Shown here piece by piece: positions 27,476 to 36,753 of a DNA stretch of 64,000 nt. Position numbers and translations under genes: made by a program. The notes beneath the pieces are model-generated. The model was not told where the DNA came from. It worked only from the letters and a program-made list of their open reading frames with translations, and did not search any database. The stretch lies in contig CBDDAJ010000014.1 of assembly GCA_965224845.1 (NCBI GenBank), forward strand, positions 62,001 through 126,000, in the 5' to 3' direction. This stretch comes from Wocania_A sp965224845 (GTDB lineage Bacteria; Bacteroidota; Bacteroidia; Flavobacteriales; Flavobacteriaceae). The first letter of the stretch is position 1. Each line of letters opens with the position of its first letter.

Positions 27476-27502
27476 ATGTAAAACACAACTAAATATATAC
27501 GG

Positions 27503-28156
27503 ATGAAATTTTTTATTGATACTGCAAATCTAGATCAGATAAAAGAGGCACAAGACCTTGGTGTACTTGATGGTGTTACTACAAACCCATCGTTAATGGC
27601 TAAAGAAGGCATTACAGGACACGATAATATTTTAAAACACTATGTTGATATTTGTAATATTGTTGATGGAGATGTGAGTGCTGAAGTTATTTCTACAGAT
27701 TTTGAGGGTATGGTTAAAGAAGGCGAGGCTTTAGCCGAATTACACGACCAAATAGTTGTGAAATTACCAATGATTAAAGATGGTGTTAAAGCTTGTAAAT
27801 ATTTTGCAGAGAAAGGTATTAAAACAAATGTAACCCTTGTGTTTTCTGTGGGACAAGCTATTCTGGCTGCTAAGGCAGGTGCAACTTATGTGTCGCCTTT
27901 TATAGGGCGTTTAGATGATATTTCTACAGATGGATTAAACTTAATTTCTGAAATTAGACATGTTTATGATAATTATGCGTTCGAAACTCAAATTTTAGCA
28001 GCTTCTGTACGCCATACTATGCATGTTATTGATTGTGCAAAAATAGGTGCTGATGTTATGACAGGACCATTAAGTTCCATAGAAGGCTTATTGAAACACC
28101 CTTTAACTGATATTGGTTTGGCTAAATTTTTAGCAGACTATAAAAAAGGAAATTAA
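27503..28156 (+). CDS. fructose-6-phosphate aldolase / transaldolase-like
   Basis: 217 residues, the length of the short transaldolase (TalC/FSA) group. Starts MKFFIDTANLDQIKEAQDLG and has DGVTTNPSLMAKEG, IVVKLPMIKDGVKA with the Schiff-base lysine, NVTLVFSVGQAILAAKAG, YVSPFIGRLDDI and the C-terminal ADVMTGPLSSIEGLLKHPLTD. Sequence alone cannot separate true transaldolase (pentose phosphate pathway) from fructose-6-phosphate aldolase. It follows a folded leader and is terminated by a strong hairpin at 28177. Confidence 0.92.
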   Translation: MKFFIDTANLDQIKEAQDLGVLDGVTTNPSLMAKEGITGHDNILKHYVDICNIVDGDVSAEVISTDFEGMVKEGEALAELHDQIVVKLPMIKDGVKACKYFAEKGIKTNVTLVFSVGQAILAAKAGATYVSPFIGRLDDISTDGLNLISEIRHVYDNYAFETQILAASVRHTMHVIDCAKIGADVMTGPLSSIEGLLKHPLTDIGLAKFLADYKKGN

Positions 28157-28176
28157 TCACATACTATTAATAAATT

Positions 28177-28212
28177 AAAAAGCCTCAACTTTAATTCGGT
28201 TGAGGCTTTTTT
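28177..28212. terminator. bidirectional intrinsic terminator
   Basis: AAAAGCCTCAAC and GTTGAGGCTTTT form a perfect 12-bp stem with a 9-base loop, with a T run on one side and an A run on the other. It lies between the convergent aldolase and thioredoxin-fold genes and can serve both. Confidence 0.9.
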
Positions 28213-28219
28213 AATTTTA

Positions 28220-29642
28220 TTACCTGTTGATTAATCCTAAAAGTTGCTCTTCAAAATTCCTGGCAAAAATATTTGCTTTGCTGTTTATTATTTTCTGGTT
28301 TTCATCTATAATAAAAGCTTTTGTCATGGGGTATATCGCTAACACCTCCCTTGATTCAAGTGGGGATTTAAAATTTATAATGATCTTTAAACGGGATTCT
28401 GTTTCTTTTTAATGCCTTTAAAGAAGCTTTCAGCTCATAATCGTCTATATTAATTACAATAAACTTTATTTCGGGATATTTTACTTTTAATTCACGAATT
28501 TTATGATGACTCTCCTTAAAATGTTCGTAATAGGTTTGAGACCAAAAGCAAATCACTATGGGCGAATCTATGATGTGGCCAATACTAGTTTCAGAACCCT
28601 TGGCATCTATTAATTGTATTTCAGGAAATGCTGCGCCAGATTTTAATTTATTTAAGGCACTGGCATAGCGCGTAATAACTTTTTTTCCTTCGCTATTCGA
28701 GCTTTTGTTAGTGTAGAATTTTAAGATGGTATTGTTGTGCTTCTCACTATTGCTTTTATTTAAAAAAGTTATGGTATAATGATAAAATAAATCTTCCTTT
28801 ATTTGATTATCTGTTACTAAACTATCGATAAGCGCAAGCCTATCTAAATTATAGCAAACATTTGAGCTTTTAAAGTGATTGTTATCTGAGTGTTTGTAAT
28901 GTTCTTTAAGAGCGATATTACTAAAATTCCAACGTAAAAAGGTGTTGTAAACAAAGTAGTCTTTAAGGAAGGCATCGTTATAATTTATATGTTTTCGGTA
29001 ATTATAAAAATCTTTTGGAAGCGTGTTTAAAATATCATTCTTATTGCCTTTATAATGTACAAAGGGGTAAATTTCTTTGTTAAAATAGTAGTTGTATTCA
29101 ATATTTGCAAGTGCAATTTTATTAAACAAATCTGAAGTATCGTATTTGTTTTTAAACTTTTTAAGCTTTTTTAATTTAACATTTTTTAAAGAATCTACTT
29201 CTTTTTGATATGCTTCTGCACTTAATTGACAATATTTAAAAACCTTTTTTTCTTCTACCTCGTTTCTTAAAAACTCGTTTATTAGGTAATTATTTTTTTT
29301 GGCACCATCTCCAGTATAAACCAGCGACTCGTCAAATTCCAACGTGTTAAGCCTAAACATGATACTGTCATTAGGTTCTAATAAAACCATTTGGTATTCA
29401 CCTCCATGCTTAAAAGTATAAAGACCAGATTTTAAATGGTTTACTTTATATATAAACCTATTATTGCCATCTAATCTAATAGTGTCTATAATATGCTTGG
29501 ATTTTGATAGTACCACATAATTATTATTTGCATTAATAATTTCGCCGCCTAAAAAAGCATAATCACTGTGTTCCTGAGTGTTATCTTTTTTGCAACTGGT
29601 AAGTATCATTGCAACGCAGACTATCCAATAATAAAATTTCAT
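28220..29642 (-). pseudogene. thioredoxin-fold (TlpA-like) lipoprotein with a 3'-end frameshift
   Basis: From ATG at 29642; SpII signal (AMILTSCKKD). Residues about 25-110 form an N-terminal beta domain as in Bacteroidota DUF4369/TlpA-like proteins, then a helical middle. From about 340 lies a thioredoxin fold (FPEIQLIDAKGSETSIGH, SPIVICFWSQTYYEHF, FIVINIDDYELKASL). The first frame stops at 28368 after KDHYKF. The +1 frame continues FKSPLESREVLAIYPMTKAF to NFEEQLLGLINR with a stop at 28220, clearly the true C-terminus. Removing one base of the AAAA run (28370-28373) joins them. The usual CxxC is absent (FWSQTYYEHF), so it is not a classical disulfide reductase even when intact. Confidence 0.8.
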
Positions 29643-29827
29643 ATTCCCTCTTCAAAAAATTGCTTTAGCATAATGCTAGATATAACAAAAGTATAGCTTG
29701 TATTTATAAAGTGCTGTTAAGGCGTTGTTAAATGTTATTGCTGGAATTATAGTAAATTACATACAATATTGTTGTTTTTTCAATTTAAAAATAAGGAAAG
29801 GATGTTTCCACTTACAATTCATTTTTC

Positions 29828-29835
29828 TACTTTTG
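29828..29835 (+). promoter_or_regulatory. -7 box upstream of the ABC-F gene
   Basis: TACTTTTG matches TAnnTTTG and lies 20 bases before the ATG. No TTG at the proper distance was found. Confidence 0.5.
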
Positions 29836-29855
29836 CAAAAAATTAAATAAACACT

Positions 29856-31481
29856 ATGTTATCAGTTTCTAACTTATCTGTTCAATTTGGAAAGCGTGTA
29901 CTTTTCGACGAGGTTAATACAACCTTTAATAATGGCAATTGCTACGGTATTATTGGCGCAAATGGTTCTGGAAAGTCTACTTTTTTAAAGATCATTTCTG
30001 GTAAACAAGAACCAACATCAGGTCATGTATCTTTAGAGTCTGGTAAGCGTATGTCTGTGCTAGAACAAAATCATAATTTATATGATGAACATACCGTTTT
30101 AGAAACGATTTTAATGGGTAACCAACCATTATACAAGATAAAAACCGAAATCGATGCCCTTTATGCAGATTATTCAGATGAAAATGCTGAAAAAATAGGC
30201 GAGCTTCAGGTGCAGTTTGAAGAAATGGATGGCTGGAATGCAGATAGTAATGCCGCTTCAATGTTATCTAATTTGGGAATTAAGGAAGAATTTCATTATA
30301 CATTAATGGCCGATTTAGATGGAAAACAAAAAGTGCGGGTGTTATTGGCACAGGCATTATTTGGAAATCCGGATGTATTAATTATGGATGAGCCTACCAA
30401 CGACCTGGATTATGAAACAATATCCTGGTTAGAAAATTTTCTGGCTAATTACGATAACTGCGTTATTGTTGTTTCTCACGACCGTCACTTTTTAGATGCC
30501 GTTTGTACGCATATCTCTGATATCGATTTTGGGAAAATAAATCATTATTCTGGTAATTATACGTTTTGGTACGAGTCTTCTCAATTGGCTGCACGACAAC
30601 ATGCTCAACAAAACAAAAAGGCTGAAGAGAAGAAAAAAGAGCTAGAAGAGTTTATACGCCGTTTTTCTGCCAATGTTGCAAAAAGTAAGCAAGCTACAAG
30701 TAGAAAAAAGATGATTGAAAAATTGAATATAGCAGATATTAGACGTACAAGCCGTCGTTATCCGGCCATTATTTTTGAACGTGATAGAGAAGCAGGCGAT
30801 CAAATTTTAAATATTAATGGCTTGTCTGCATCAATAGATGGCGAAATTTTGTTTAAGGATATTGATCTTAATTTAAATAAAGGCGATAAAGTTGTAGTTT
30901 TTTCAAGAGATTCTAGGGCTACAACTGCATTTTATCAAATAATAAATAATAAAGAAAAAGCAGATTCCGGCAAATTTGCCTGGGGTGTTACTACTACACA
31001 ATCGTATTTACCACTGGATAATAGCGAATTTTTTAATAACGATTTAACCTTAATTGATTGGTTACGTCAATGGGCAAAAACCGAAGAAGAACGTGAAGAA
31101 GTTAATATCCGTGGGTTTTTAGGTAAAATGATTTTTAGTGGTGAAGAAGCTTTTAAAAAATCGTCTGTATTATCGGGAGGCGAGAAAGTTCGCTGTATGT
31201 TATCACGTATGATGATGACCAGAGCTAATGTACTTCAGTTAGATGAGCCCACTAACCATTTGGATTTAGAGAGTATTACCGCGTTTAATAATTCGCTGAA
31301 AAATTTTAAAGGCACCATTTTGTTTACCACACATGATCATGAGTTTGCACAAACCGTTGCCAATAGAGTGGTGGAGTTAACACCAGGTGGGGTTATTGAT
31401 AGATATACTACGTTTGATGAATACATGCAAGATCCTAAAATAAAGGCGTTGCGAAATAAAATGTATGCTATTACAGTATAA
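29856..31481 (+). CDS. ABC-F family ribosome-associated ATPase
   Basis: 541 residues with two ABC domains and no membrane segment, the ABC-F architecture. Domain 1 has Walker A GANGSGKST (residues 34-42), a signature region reading LDGKQKVRV instead of LSGGE, and Walker B VLIMDEPTNDLD. A charged linker with the basic KSKQATSRKKM stretch follows (about 245-290). Domain 2 has a degenerate Walker A: VVVFSRDSRATTAF at about 346, without Gly-Lys-Ser. It retains LSGGEKVRCML, LQLDEPTNHLDLES and TTHDHEF. ABC-F proteins act on the ribosomal E site, in translation control or antibiotic protection. It is closest to the YbiT/YkpA kind by impression. Single gene with its own promoter. Confidence 0.9.
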   Translation: MLSVSNLSVQFGKRVLFDEVNTTFNNGNCYGIIGANGSGKSTFLKIISGKQEPTSGHVSLESGKRMSVLEQNHNLYDEHTVLETILMGNQPLYKIKTEIDALYADYSDENAEKIGELQVQFEEMDGWNADSNAASMLSNLGIKEEFHYTLMADLDGKQKVRVLLAQALFGNPDVLIMDEPTNDLDYETISWLENFLANYDNCVIVVSHDRHFLDAVCTHISDIDFGKINHYSGNYTFWYESSQLAARQHAQQNKKAEEKKKELEEFIRRFSANVAKSKQATSRKKMIEKLNIADIRRTSRRYPAIIFERDREAGDQILNINGLSASIDGEILFKDIDLNLNKGDKVVVFSRDSRATTAFYQIINNKEKADSGKFAWGVTTTQSYLPLDNSEFFNNDLTLIDWLRQWAKTEEEREEVNIRGFLGKMIFSGEEAFKKSSVLSGGEKVRCMLSRMMMTRANVLQLDEPTNHLDLESITAFNNSLKNFKGTILFTTHDHEFAQTVANRVVELTPGGVIDRYTTFDEYMQDPKIKALRNKMYAITV

Positions 31482-31486
31482 AAGTT

Positions 31487-31720
31487 TTAGGTTTCTAAAT
31501 TAGAAGTAATACCCTCAACAATTAAAACAGCTTTATCAAGCTCATCTTTGTGCACAAAGATTTCCTGGAGTAAATGACCTCCATAAATTTTTGGGTCAAG
31601 CCCCGACTCATTTTGTTCTTTAACAATAGCGTTAATATCTGAGTCTTTTAAATGGTTTATTATTTGTTCGGTAATAATTAAATTTCCAGTAAATACTTTT
31701 ATATAATTTGAATCAGACAT
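31487..31720 (-). CDS. DUF2007-like small protein
   Basis: 77 residues, no signal peptide. YIKVFTGNLIITEQIINHLK followed by DINAIVKEQNESGL and EIFVHKDELDKAVLIVE matches the small DUF2007 (putative signal-transducing) family with a GlnB-like beta-alpha-beta fold. Function is unknown in all members. It is convergent with the ABC-F gene (5 bases between stops). Confidence 0.75.
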   Translation of the reverse strand: MSDSNYIKVFTGNLIITEQIINHLKDSDINAIVKEQNESGLDPKIYGGHLLQEIFVHKDELDKAVLIVEGITSNLET

Positions 31721-31771
31721 AGCGATAGGTTTTATAGGTTCTTTACTAAAGATACGAAATTTTGGTTAGTA

Positions 31772-31925
31772 TTATACCATTTCTAGTTTGAAATGCCTGC
31801 AATAAAACACTCTTTTTTTAGAGCACAATGAAGTATAGCTCGTGCTATGTATAAATGGTCTTCTTCATACAAAGAAAAAAATCATCATTTTCTTTCCTGG
31901 TAATTTCAAATAAGAACTGGTATTA
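31772..31925. mobile_element. MITE-like element with 23-bp terminal inverted repeats
   Basis: The left end 31772-31794 (beginning TTATACCATTTCT) and the right end 31903-31925 are inverted copies matching in 19 of 23 positions. The shared core is TACCA, TTCT and TTTGAAAT. The 154-bp unit has no ORF. The inner part has a second weak pair (ATGAAG and CTTCAT). It fills most of the gap between the DUF2007 gene and the PAP2 gene. No target-site duplication is obvious. Confidence 0.5.
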
Positions 31926-31953
31926 AAAAGCTAGTAGGGTATAAATCATTAAT

Positions 31954-32817
31954 TTAAAAGGTCCCAATTAGGCCCATTTTTTTTCCGCTAAAAGTAAAAT
32001 GCCATGACACCTGCTTTTTTTTCCTGGTGTACTGATACGCTTTTGTTTTAAATAAAAAATTATCTATAGCATCTACTACTGCAATACTTAAAACGGTGCT
32101 AATTCCAATATCGGTTAGCCAATGTGCTCCTGAAAAAAGTCTGGAAACGGGGGCTATAGCACCTAAAGTATACACACCTACTTTAGACCATGTATTATTA
32201 AATTGTTTTGCAATAGCATGTGCCATGGTTATTGATAAAACGGTATGCCCGGAGGGGAATGAGTGAAATTTAGCTTTAGAAGACCAAAATCTGAATTCGT
32301 TACTGTGATACCCGTTTCCTGGCCGTGCTCTACCAAAAGCAGTTTTGCTCAAACTTTGAATAAGACCACTGGTAAAAGATGACGAAATAATTAAAACACT
32401 GGTTTTTCTTAGTTTTTCATTTCTTGTTAATAAGCCCAATCCATAGAGGGAAGCATTAGCGATGAAATATACTTGCGGGCTTCCAAAACGCGTACCAGCT
32501 TCCTGAAATAAATTTGGAACATGAGGCTCGTTACGCACAAAAAAAGCACTAGATTCATCATCTATGGTCGACAATGCATAAGCTCCGGTAATAACGATCC
32601 CTAAAGTTGTAAAATCTTTTTTTTTCCAATGGAAGGGTCTTGAAAACGAATAGCCAACACCTTTGATGCTCTGCTTTAAATCGTAAAGCGCCAATTTCCC
32701 AATGGAGGTTGAATCATTACTAAGGTTTGTACTTATTGCATTTTGCTGTGCATGCAACTTAAAAGCAAACAAAATTGCTGCAATAAAAACTAAGCTACCT
32801 TTTAAACTCAAAATCAC
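31954..32817 (-). CDS. PAP2-family phosphatase
   Basis: 287 residues with a signal peptide (FAFKLHAQQN) and membrane segments. The three phosphatase motifs are present: KTAFGRARP, FPSGHT and SRLFSGAHWLTD. This is the acid phosphatase/lipid phosphatase superfamily. Likely acts on a membrane lipid phosphate or undecaprenyl pyrophosphate at the periplasmic face; the substrate is not decided. Its start overlaps the stop of pheT by 4 bases, so it is translationally coupled to it. Confidence 0.88.
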   Translation of the reverse strand: MILSLKGSLVFIAAILFAFKLHAQQNAISTNLSNDSTSIGKLALYDLKQSIKGVGYSFSRPFHWKKKDFTTLGIVITGAYALSTIDDESSAFFVRNEPHVPNLFQEAGTRFGSPQVYFIANASLYGLGLLTRNEKLRKTSVLIISSSFTSGLIQSLSKTAFGRARPGNGYHSNEFRFWSSKAKFHSFPSGHTVLSITMAHAIAKQFNNTWSKVGVYTLGAIAPVSRLFSGAHWLTDIGISTVLSIAVVDAIDNFLFKTKAYQYTRKKKQVSWHFTFSGKKMGLIGTF

Positions 32818-35240
32818 CTCAATTCTGCTCCAAGCTGTTTTTCAAAATTAGCCTGTAGCTTATTCATTAGCTTATCGATTTGTTTATCGGTAAGTGTTTT
32901 GTTTTCGTCTTGAATAGTAAAACTAACCGCATAGCTCTTTTTGCCTTTTGGTAAATTTTTACCTTGGTATACATCAAATAAACTCACGTTTTTTAGCAAT
33001 TGCTTTTCAGTTTGCTTGGCTATTTTATGAATCGATTCAAAAGTTACCGTATCATCCAGTAATAGCGCAAAATCGCGGCGTACTTCCGGGTATTTCGGAA
33101 TGGCTTTAAATGTAATTTTATTCCTTTTTACAATATCTAAAATAGCATCCCAATTAAAATCTGCAAAAAGGACTTCTTGAGAAATATCAAAATGCTTTAA
33201 TACTGATTTCTTTAATAAGCCAAAGTCTATCAATTTAGTTTTACCTAAACTTAAGGTTAGGCCTTCGCTAAATAAATCGCTTTTTGTTGGTGCTTCATTA
33301 AACCGGGCAATGCCTAAGCGGTTTAATAAGGATATAATACTTCCTTTTAAGAAAAAGAAATCACTCTTTTTAGTAGCAGTATGCCAACTTTCTTTATTTT
33401 GATTACCAGTTGCAAAAAGGGTTAAATGTTTAACTTCTTCCCTAGAATTGTTATAGTTATGGTAGGATTTTCCAAACTCAAAGAATTTTAAATCTTGTCG
33501 CTTTCTATTAATGTTATGAGAAATGGCTTCTAAACCAGAAAACAGTAAAGACTGGCGCATAACCGATAGATCGTTACTTAAAGGGTTAAGCATGCTAATA
33601 TTGTGTTCTTCCTTTAATTGTTCGCTTAAAGCAATATAGTTTGGATTGGTTAATGAATTGGCAAGGATTTCATAAAAGCCCTGTGCAGCCAATTGATTAC
33701 CAACTACATTCTGAATTTTATGGTCCTCAAAACGCGAAGTACTGGAAATTGAAGCGTTTAATTTTTCAGTTGTTTTTATGTTATTATACCCGTAAACACG
33801 CAAAATTTCTTCAATAATATCAGCCTCACGTTGCACGTCATTTCTATATGCAGGTACAGTTAAGCCTAAACCGGTTTCTGTAACGTTGTTTACTTTAATG
33901 TCTAAGGAGGTTAAAATACTTTTAATAATTTCACGTGGAATTTCTTCTCCAATTAACTTTTCTGCATTATCAAAACTTAAACGTACTTGAAAATCTTCAA
34001 TTTTATTAGGGTATACATCAATGAGGTCGCTGGTAATTTCGCCTCCTGCCAATTCTTGAATCAATAAAGCGGCACGTTTTAAAGCATACTCAGTGATATT
34101 TGGATCTATACCGCGTTCAAATCTAAACGAAGCATCAGTATTTAAACCATGGCGTTTTGCCGATTTACGAATACTAATAGGATTAAAATAAGCACTTTCT
34201 AAAAATATACTGGTAGTACTTTCGGTAACACCAGAGTCAATACCTCCAAAAACACCAGCAATACACATGGGTTTTTCAGCATCACAAATCATTAAATCAT
34301 CTTCGTGTAATTCACGTTCAATACCATCTAAAGTTGTAAATTTAGTACCGGTTTTTAGGGTTTTAACTTCAATTTTATTTCCGGAAATTTTTACTGCATC
34401 AAAAGCGTGAAGAGGCTGCCCCAGTTCGTGTAAGACATAATTAGTGGCATCAACAATATTGTTAATCGGACTTAAACCGATAGCTTTTAAACGATGCTGT
34501 AACCATGCTGGAGATTCGGCAACCTTTAACCCTGAAATTGTTACACCGCAATAACGTGGTGCTAAATCTTTATTTAGTACATCAATATCGATCTTCAGCG
34601 TTCGGTTATCGGTATGAAATGCACTTACCGACGGCGTGATAAGTTCTAAATTAATATCTTTTTGAACCAATCCGGCTTTTAAGTCACGAGCCGTACCAAG
34701 GTGGCTCATGGCATCAGCCCTATTAGGCGTTAGGCCTATTTCAAAAACATGGTCGTTTTCAATATCAAAAATATTGGCCGCTGGCGTTCCAACTTTTATG
34801 GTGTCGTTTAAAACCATAATACCATCGTGCGATTTTCCTAAGCCCAGTTCGTCTTCGGCACAGATCATTCCATGGCTTTCTTCGCCCCGGATTTTTCCTT
34901 TTTTTATGGTCCAGGCTTCGCCTTCTTCTGTATAAAGTGTTGTTCCAATTGTAGCAACCGGTACTTTTTGACCAGCCGCAACATTTGGGGCGCCACAAAC
35001 TATTTGTAAGGGAGTATCTCCACCTGTATCAACCGTAGTAATTTTTAGTTTATCTGCATTAGGGTGTTTAACACAGGTTAAAACCTCACCAACAATAACG
35101 CCTTCTAATCCGCCTTTTACCGATTGGTAACGCTCAACACCTTCAACCTCAAGTCCTAAATCGGTAAGTAGTTCGCTGGTTTGTTCTGGTGTCCAGTCGG
35201 TCTTTATAAACTGTTTTAACCAGTTGTATGAAATCTTCAT
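32814..35240 (-). CDS. pheT: phenylalanyl-tRNA synthetase beta subunit
   Basis: 808 residues, full length for the family. MKISYNWLKQFI opens the chain. An OB-fold tRNA-binding domain follows (EVLTCVKHPNADKLKITTVD, VCGAPNVAAGQKVPVA). The B3/B4 editing domain has GLTPNRADAMSHLGTARD and VDATNYVLHELGQPLHAFD, and the B5 domain follows RHGLNTDASFRFERGID. The core domain contains ADIIEEILRVYGY. The C-terminal ferredoxin-like anticodon domain has PKYPEVRRDFALLLD and SLFDVYQGKNLPKGKKSYA. It pairs with PheS (encoded elsewhere) to charge tRNA-Phe. A strong promoter lies just upstream. Confidence 0.97.
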   Translation of the reverse strand: MKISYNWLKQFIKTDWTPEQTSELLTDLGLEVEGVERYQSVKGGLEGVIVGEVLTCVKHPNADKLKITTVDTGGDTPLQIVCGAPNVAAGQKVPVATIGTTLYTEEGEAWTIKKGKIRGEESHGMICAEDELGLGKSHDGIMVLNDTIKVGTPAANIFDIENDHVFEIGLTPNRADAMSHLGTARDLKAGLVQKDINLELITPSVSAFHTDNRTLKIDIDVLNKDLAPRYCGVTISGLKVAESPAWLQHRLKAIGLSPINNIVDATNYVLHELGQPLHAFDAVKISGNKIEVKTLKTGTKFTTLDGIERELHEDDLMICDAEKPMCIAGVFGGIDSGVTESTTSIFLESAYFNPISIRKSAKRHGLNTDASFRFERGIDPNITEYALKRAALLIQELAGGEITSDLIDVYPNKIEDFQVRLSFDNAEKLIGEEIPREIIKSILTSLDIKVNNVTETGLGLTVPAYRNDVQREADIIEEILRVYGYNNIKTTEKLNASISSTSRFEDHKIQNVVGNQLAAQGFYEILANSLTNPNYIALSEQLKEEHNISMLNPLSNDLSVMRQSLLFSGLEAISHNINRKRQDLKFFEFGKSYHNYNNSREEVKHLTLFATGNQNKESWHTATKKSDFFFLKGSIISLLNRLGIARFNEAPTKSDLFSEGLTLSLGKTKLIDFGLLKKSVLKHFDISQEVLFADFNWDAILDIVKRNKITFKAIPKYPEVRRDFALLLDDTVTFESIHKIAKQTEKQLLKNVSLFDVYQGKNLPKGKKSYAVSFTIQDENKTLTDKQIDKLMNKLQANFEKQLGAELR

Positions 35241-35263
35241 AAATCATTTGCTATTTAAGCGAA

Positions 35264-35294
35264 CAAAGATAAAATATTGGAACTAGTATTCAAA
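35264..35294 (-). promoter_or_regulatory. promoter of pheT
   Basis: On the minus strand TTTG (35294-35291), 19 bases, then TATCTTTG (35271-35264), a full consensus match 24 bases before the pheT ATG. Confidence 0.85.
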
Positions 35295-35391
35295 CCTGCA
35301 CTATGATTTATAAAGGTAAAAGCCTAAAAATTGACTTTTTTATGTTAGTATATTGTTGTTATTTCGAATAATCTAATTTAATTCCCTATTT

Positions 35392-36603
35392 ATGAAGCAT
35401 TTTATAACTGGCATTATAATTCTTTTGATGTTTTCCTGTAAGCAGGAACAAGCAAATAATAAACTTGAATCAGGTACATACCGAGCTGTTTTGCAGGTAA
35501 GTGAATCTGAAGCATTGCCTTTTAACTTTGAAGTGATCTCAGAAACAGGTTTGAGAATTTTTAATGCTGAAGAAGTTATAGATGTAGATGATATTGCCTA
35601 TAAAAATGATTCGGTTTATATAAAAATGCCGGTTTTTGAAGGTTTTATAGCAGCAAAAATGGAAGATTCTAAATTAAGAGGGCATTTTATTAAAACGAGC
35701 CTTAACAGAATTGTACCGTTTACGGCAGAAAAAAATAAAACTCGATTTGATGTTTTAGAGTATCCCAAACATGATATTTCCGGGAACTGGGAGACTGTTT
35801 TTAGTCCGGATTCTGAGGATGACAGATATATAGCCAAAGGTATTTTTAAGCAGGATGGAAGTCAGGTTACAGGAACCTTTAGAACTACTACAGGCGATTA
35901 TCGGTATTTAGAAGGTGTAGTTGATGGCCATCAATTAAAGCTTTCTACCTTTGATGGCGCTCATGCATTTTTATTCACAGCTACTGTAACCGACAGCACT
36001 TTAAATGGTAAGTTTTATTCAGGAAACCATTGGGAGGAACCTTTTGTAGCTAAGCGCAATATGGACTATGAATTGCCTGATGCTCATACGCTTACGTTTT
36101 TAAAAGCGGGTTATGATAAGGTTGCGTTTTCTTTTCCTGATGCTAATGGTAATATGGTGTCGTTGGAAGATGAACGTTTTAAAAACAAAGTGGTTTTATT
36201 GCAAATTATGGGAACCTGGTGCCCGAATTGTTTAGATGAGAGTAAATACTATGCCGATTTTTATAAAAACAATAAAACCAAAGGGATTGAAATGGTTGCT
36301 TTGGCTTTTGAGTATGCCAAAACTGAAGCAGGAGCTTTTAAACGTATTAAAAGATTAAAAGAAAGTGTTGGTATTGAATACCCCATTGTATTGGCACAAT
36401 ACGGTTCTTCTAGTAAAGTAAAAGCCCAGGAAAAACTTCCCATGCTTAACCATGTTTTAAGTTACCCGACTACTATTTTTATAGATAAAAAGGGTGTGGT
36501 TAGAAAAATACATACAGGTTTTAATGGGCCTGCAACCGGAGAAAAATATACGGCGTTTAAAACTGAATTTAAAGCTTTTGTAGAGGAGTTACTTAATGAA
36601 TAG
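35392..36603 (+). CDS. TlpA-like thioredoxin-family lipoprotein
   Basis: 403 residues; SpII signal with lipobox LMFSC (IIILLMFSCKQEQ). Residues about 20-230 are a beta-rich N-terminal part with YPKHDISGNWETVFSP and TGTFRTTTGDYRYLEG. From about 240 lies an AhpC/TlpA thioredoxin fold: VAFSFPDANGNMVSLED, VVLLQIMGTWCPNCLDES with the redox CPNC, and SYPTTIFIDKKGVV with the cis-proline. It is probably a periplasmic thiol-disulfide reductase for exported proteins or cytochrome maturation. Single gene, convergent with the cassette gene and 37781-38251. Confidence 0.9.
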   Translation: MKHFITGIIILLMFSCKQEQANNKLESGTYRAVLQVSESEALPFNFEVISETGLRIFNAEEVIDVDDIAYKNDSVYIKMPVFEGFIAAKMEDSKLRGHFIKTSLNRIVPFTAEKNKTRFDVLEYPKHDISGNWETVFSPDSEDDRYIAKGIFKQDGSQVTGTFRTTTGDYRYLEGVVDGHQLKLSTFDGAHAFLFTATVTDSTLNGKFYSGNHWEEPFVAKRNMDYELPDAHTLTFLKAGYDKVAFSFPDANGNMVSLEDERFKNKVVLLQIMGTWCPNCLDESKYYADFYKNNKTKGIEMVALAFEYAKTEAGAFKRIKRLKESVGIEYPIVLAQYGSSSKVKAQEKLPMLNHVLSYPTTIFIDKKGVVRKIHTGFNGPATGEKYTAFKTEFKAFVEELLNE

Positions 36604-36613
36604 TTTTTTGAGG

Positions 36614-36624
36614 TTCGTTTAACG
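36614..36624. repeat. outer inverted repeat flanking cassette 2 (left copy)
   Basis: TTCGTTTAACG here and CGTTAAACGAA at 37705-37715 are perfect reverse complements, 1.1 kb apart. They bracket the whole cassette, including its folded elements. They may be the two halves of an original hairpin between the convergent host genes, split by the insertion. Confidence 0.5.
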
Positions 36625-36629
36625 GTCTC

Positions 36630-36753
36630 GTATAACCGTCAGTTACGGGTTAATATGCGTTAATTTTTCGGTTTAGCACAGGCTTTAGCAATTCCGAGTG
36701 GATTCGGACGTAGTCGAATCCGCCGTAATTGCGGTTATACTTTGTTGTGCTTA
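36630..36753 (-). repeat. attC-like folded element at the 3' end of cassette 2
   Basis: Nested perfect pairs: GTATAACCG (36630-36638) with CGGTTATAC (36732-36740); GCAATT (36688-36693) with AATTGC (36727-36732); GGATTCG (36700-36706) with CGAATCC (36715-36721). TTGTGCTTA (36745-36753) overlaps the stop codon of the cassette gene and is the exact reverse complement of TAAGCACAA at 37655-37663 before the gene. The framework is the same as at 650-779, although the stem sequences differ. Confidence 0.55.

Noticed and set aside
34765..34998. Minus-strand second frame inside pheT, rich in Arg/Lys/Trp
   Set aside because: pheT is certain in the other frame; this is an alternate-frame artefact.
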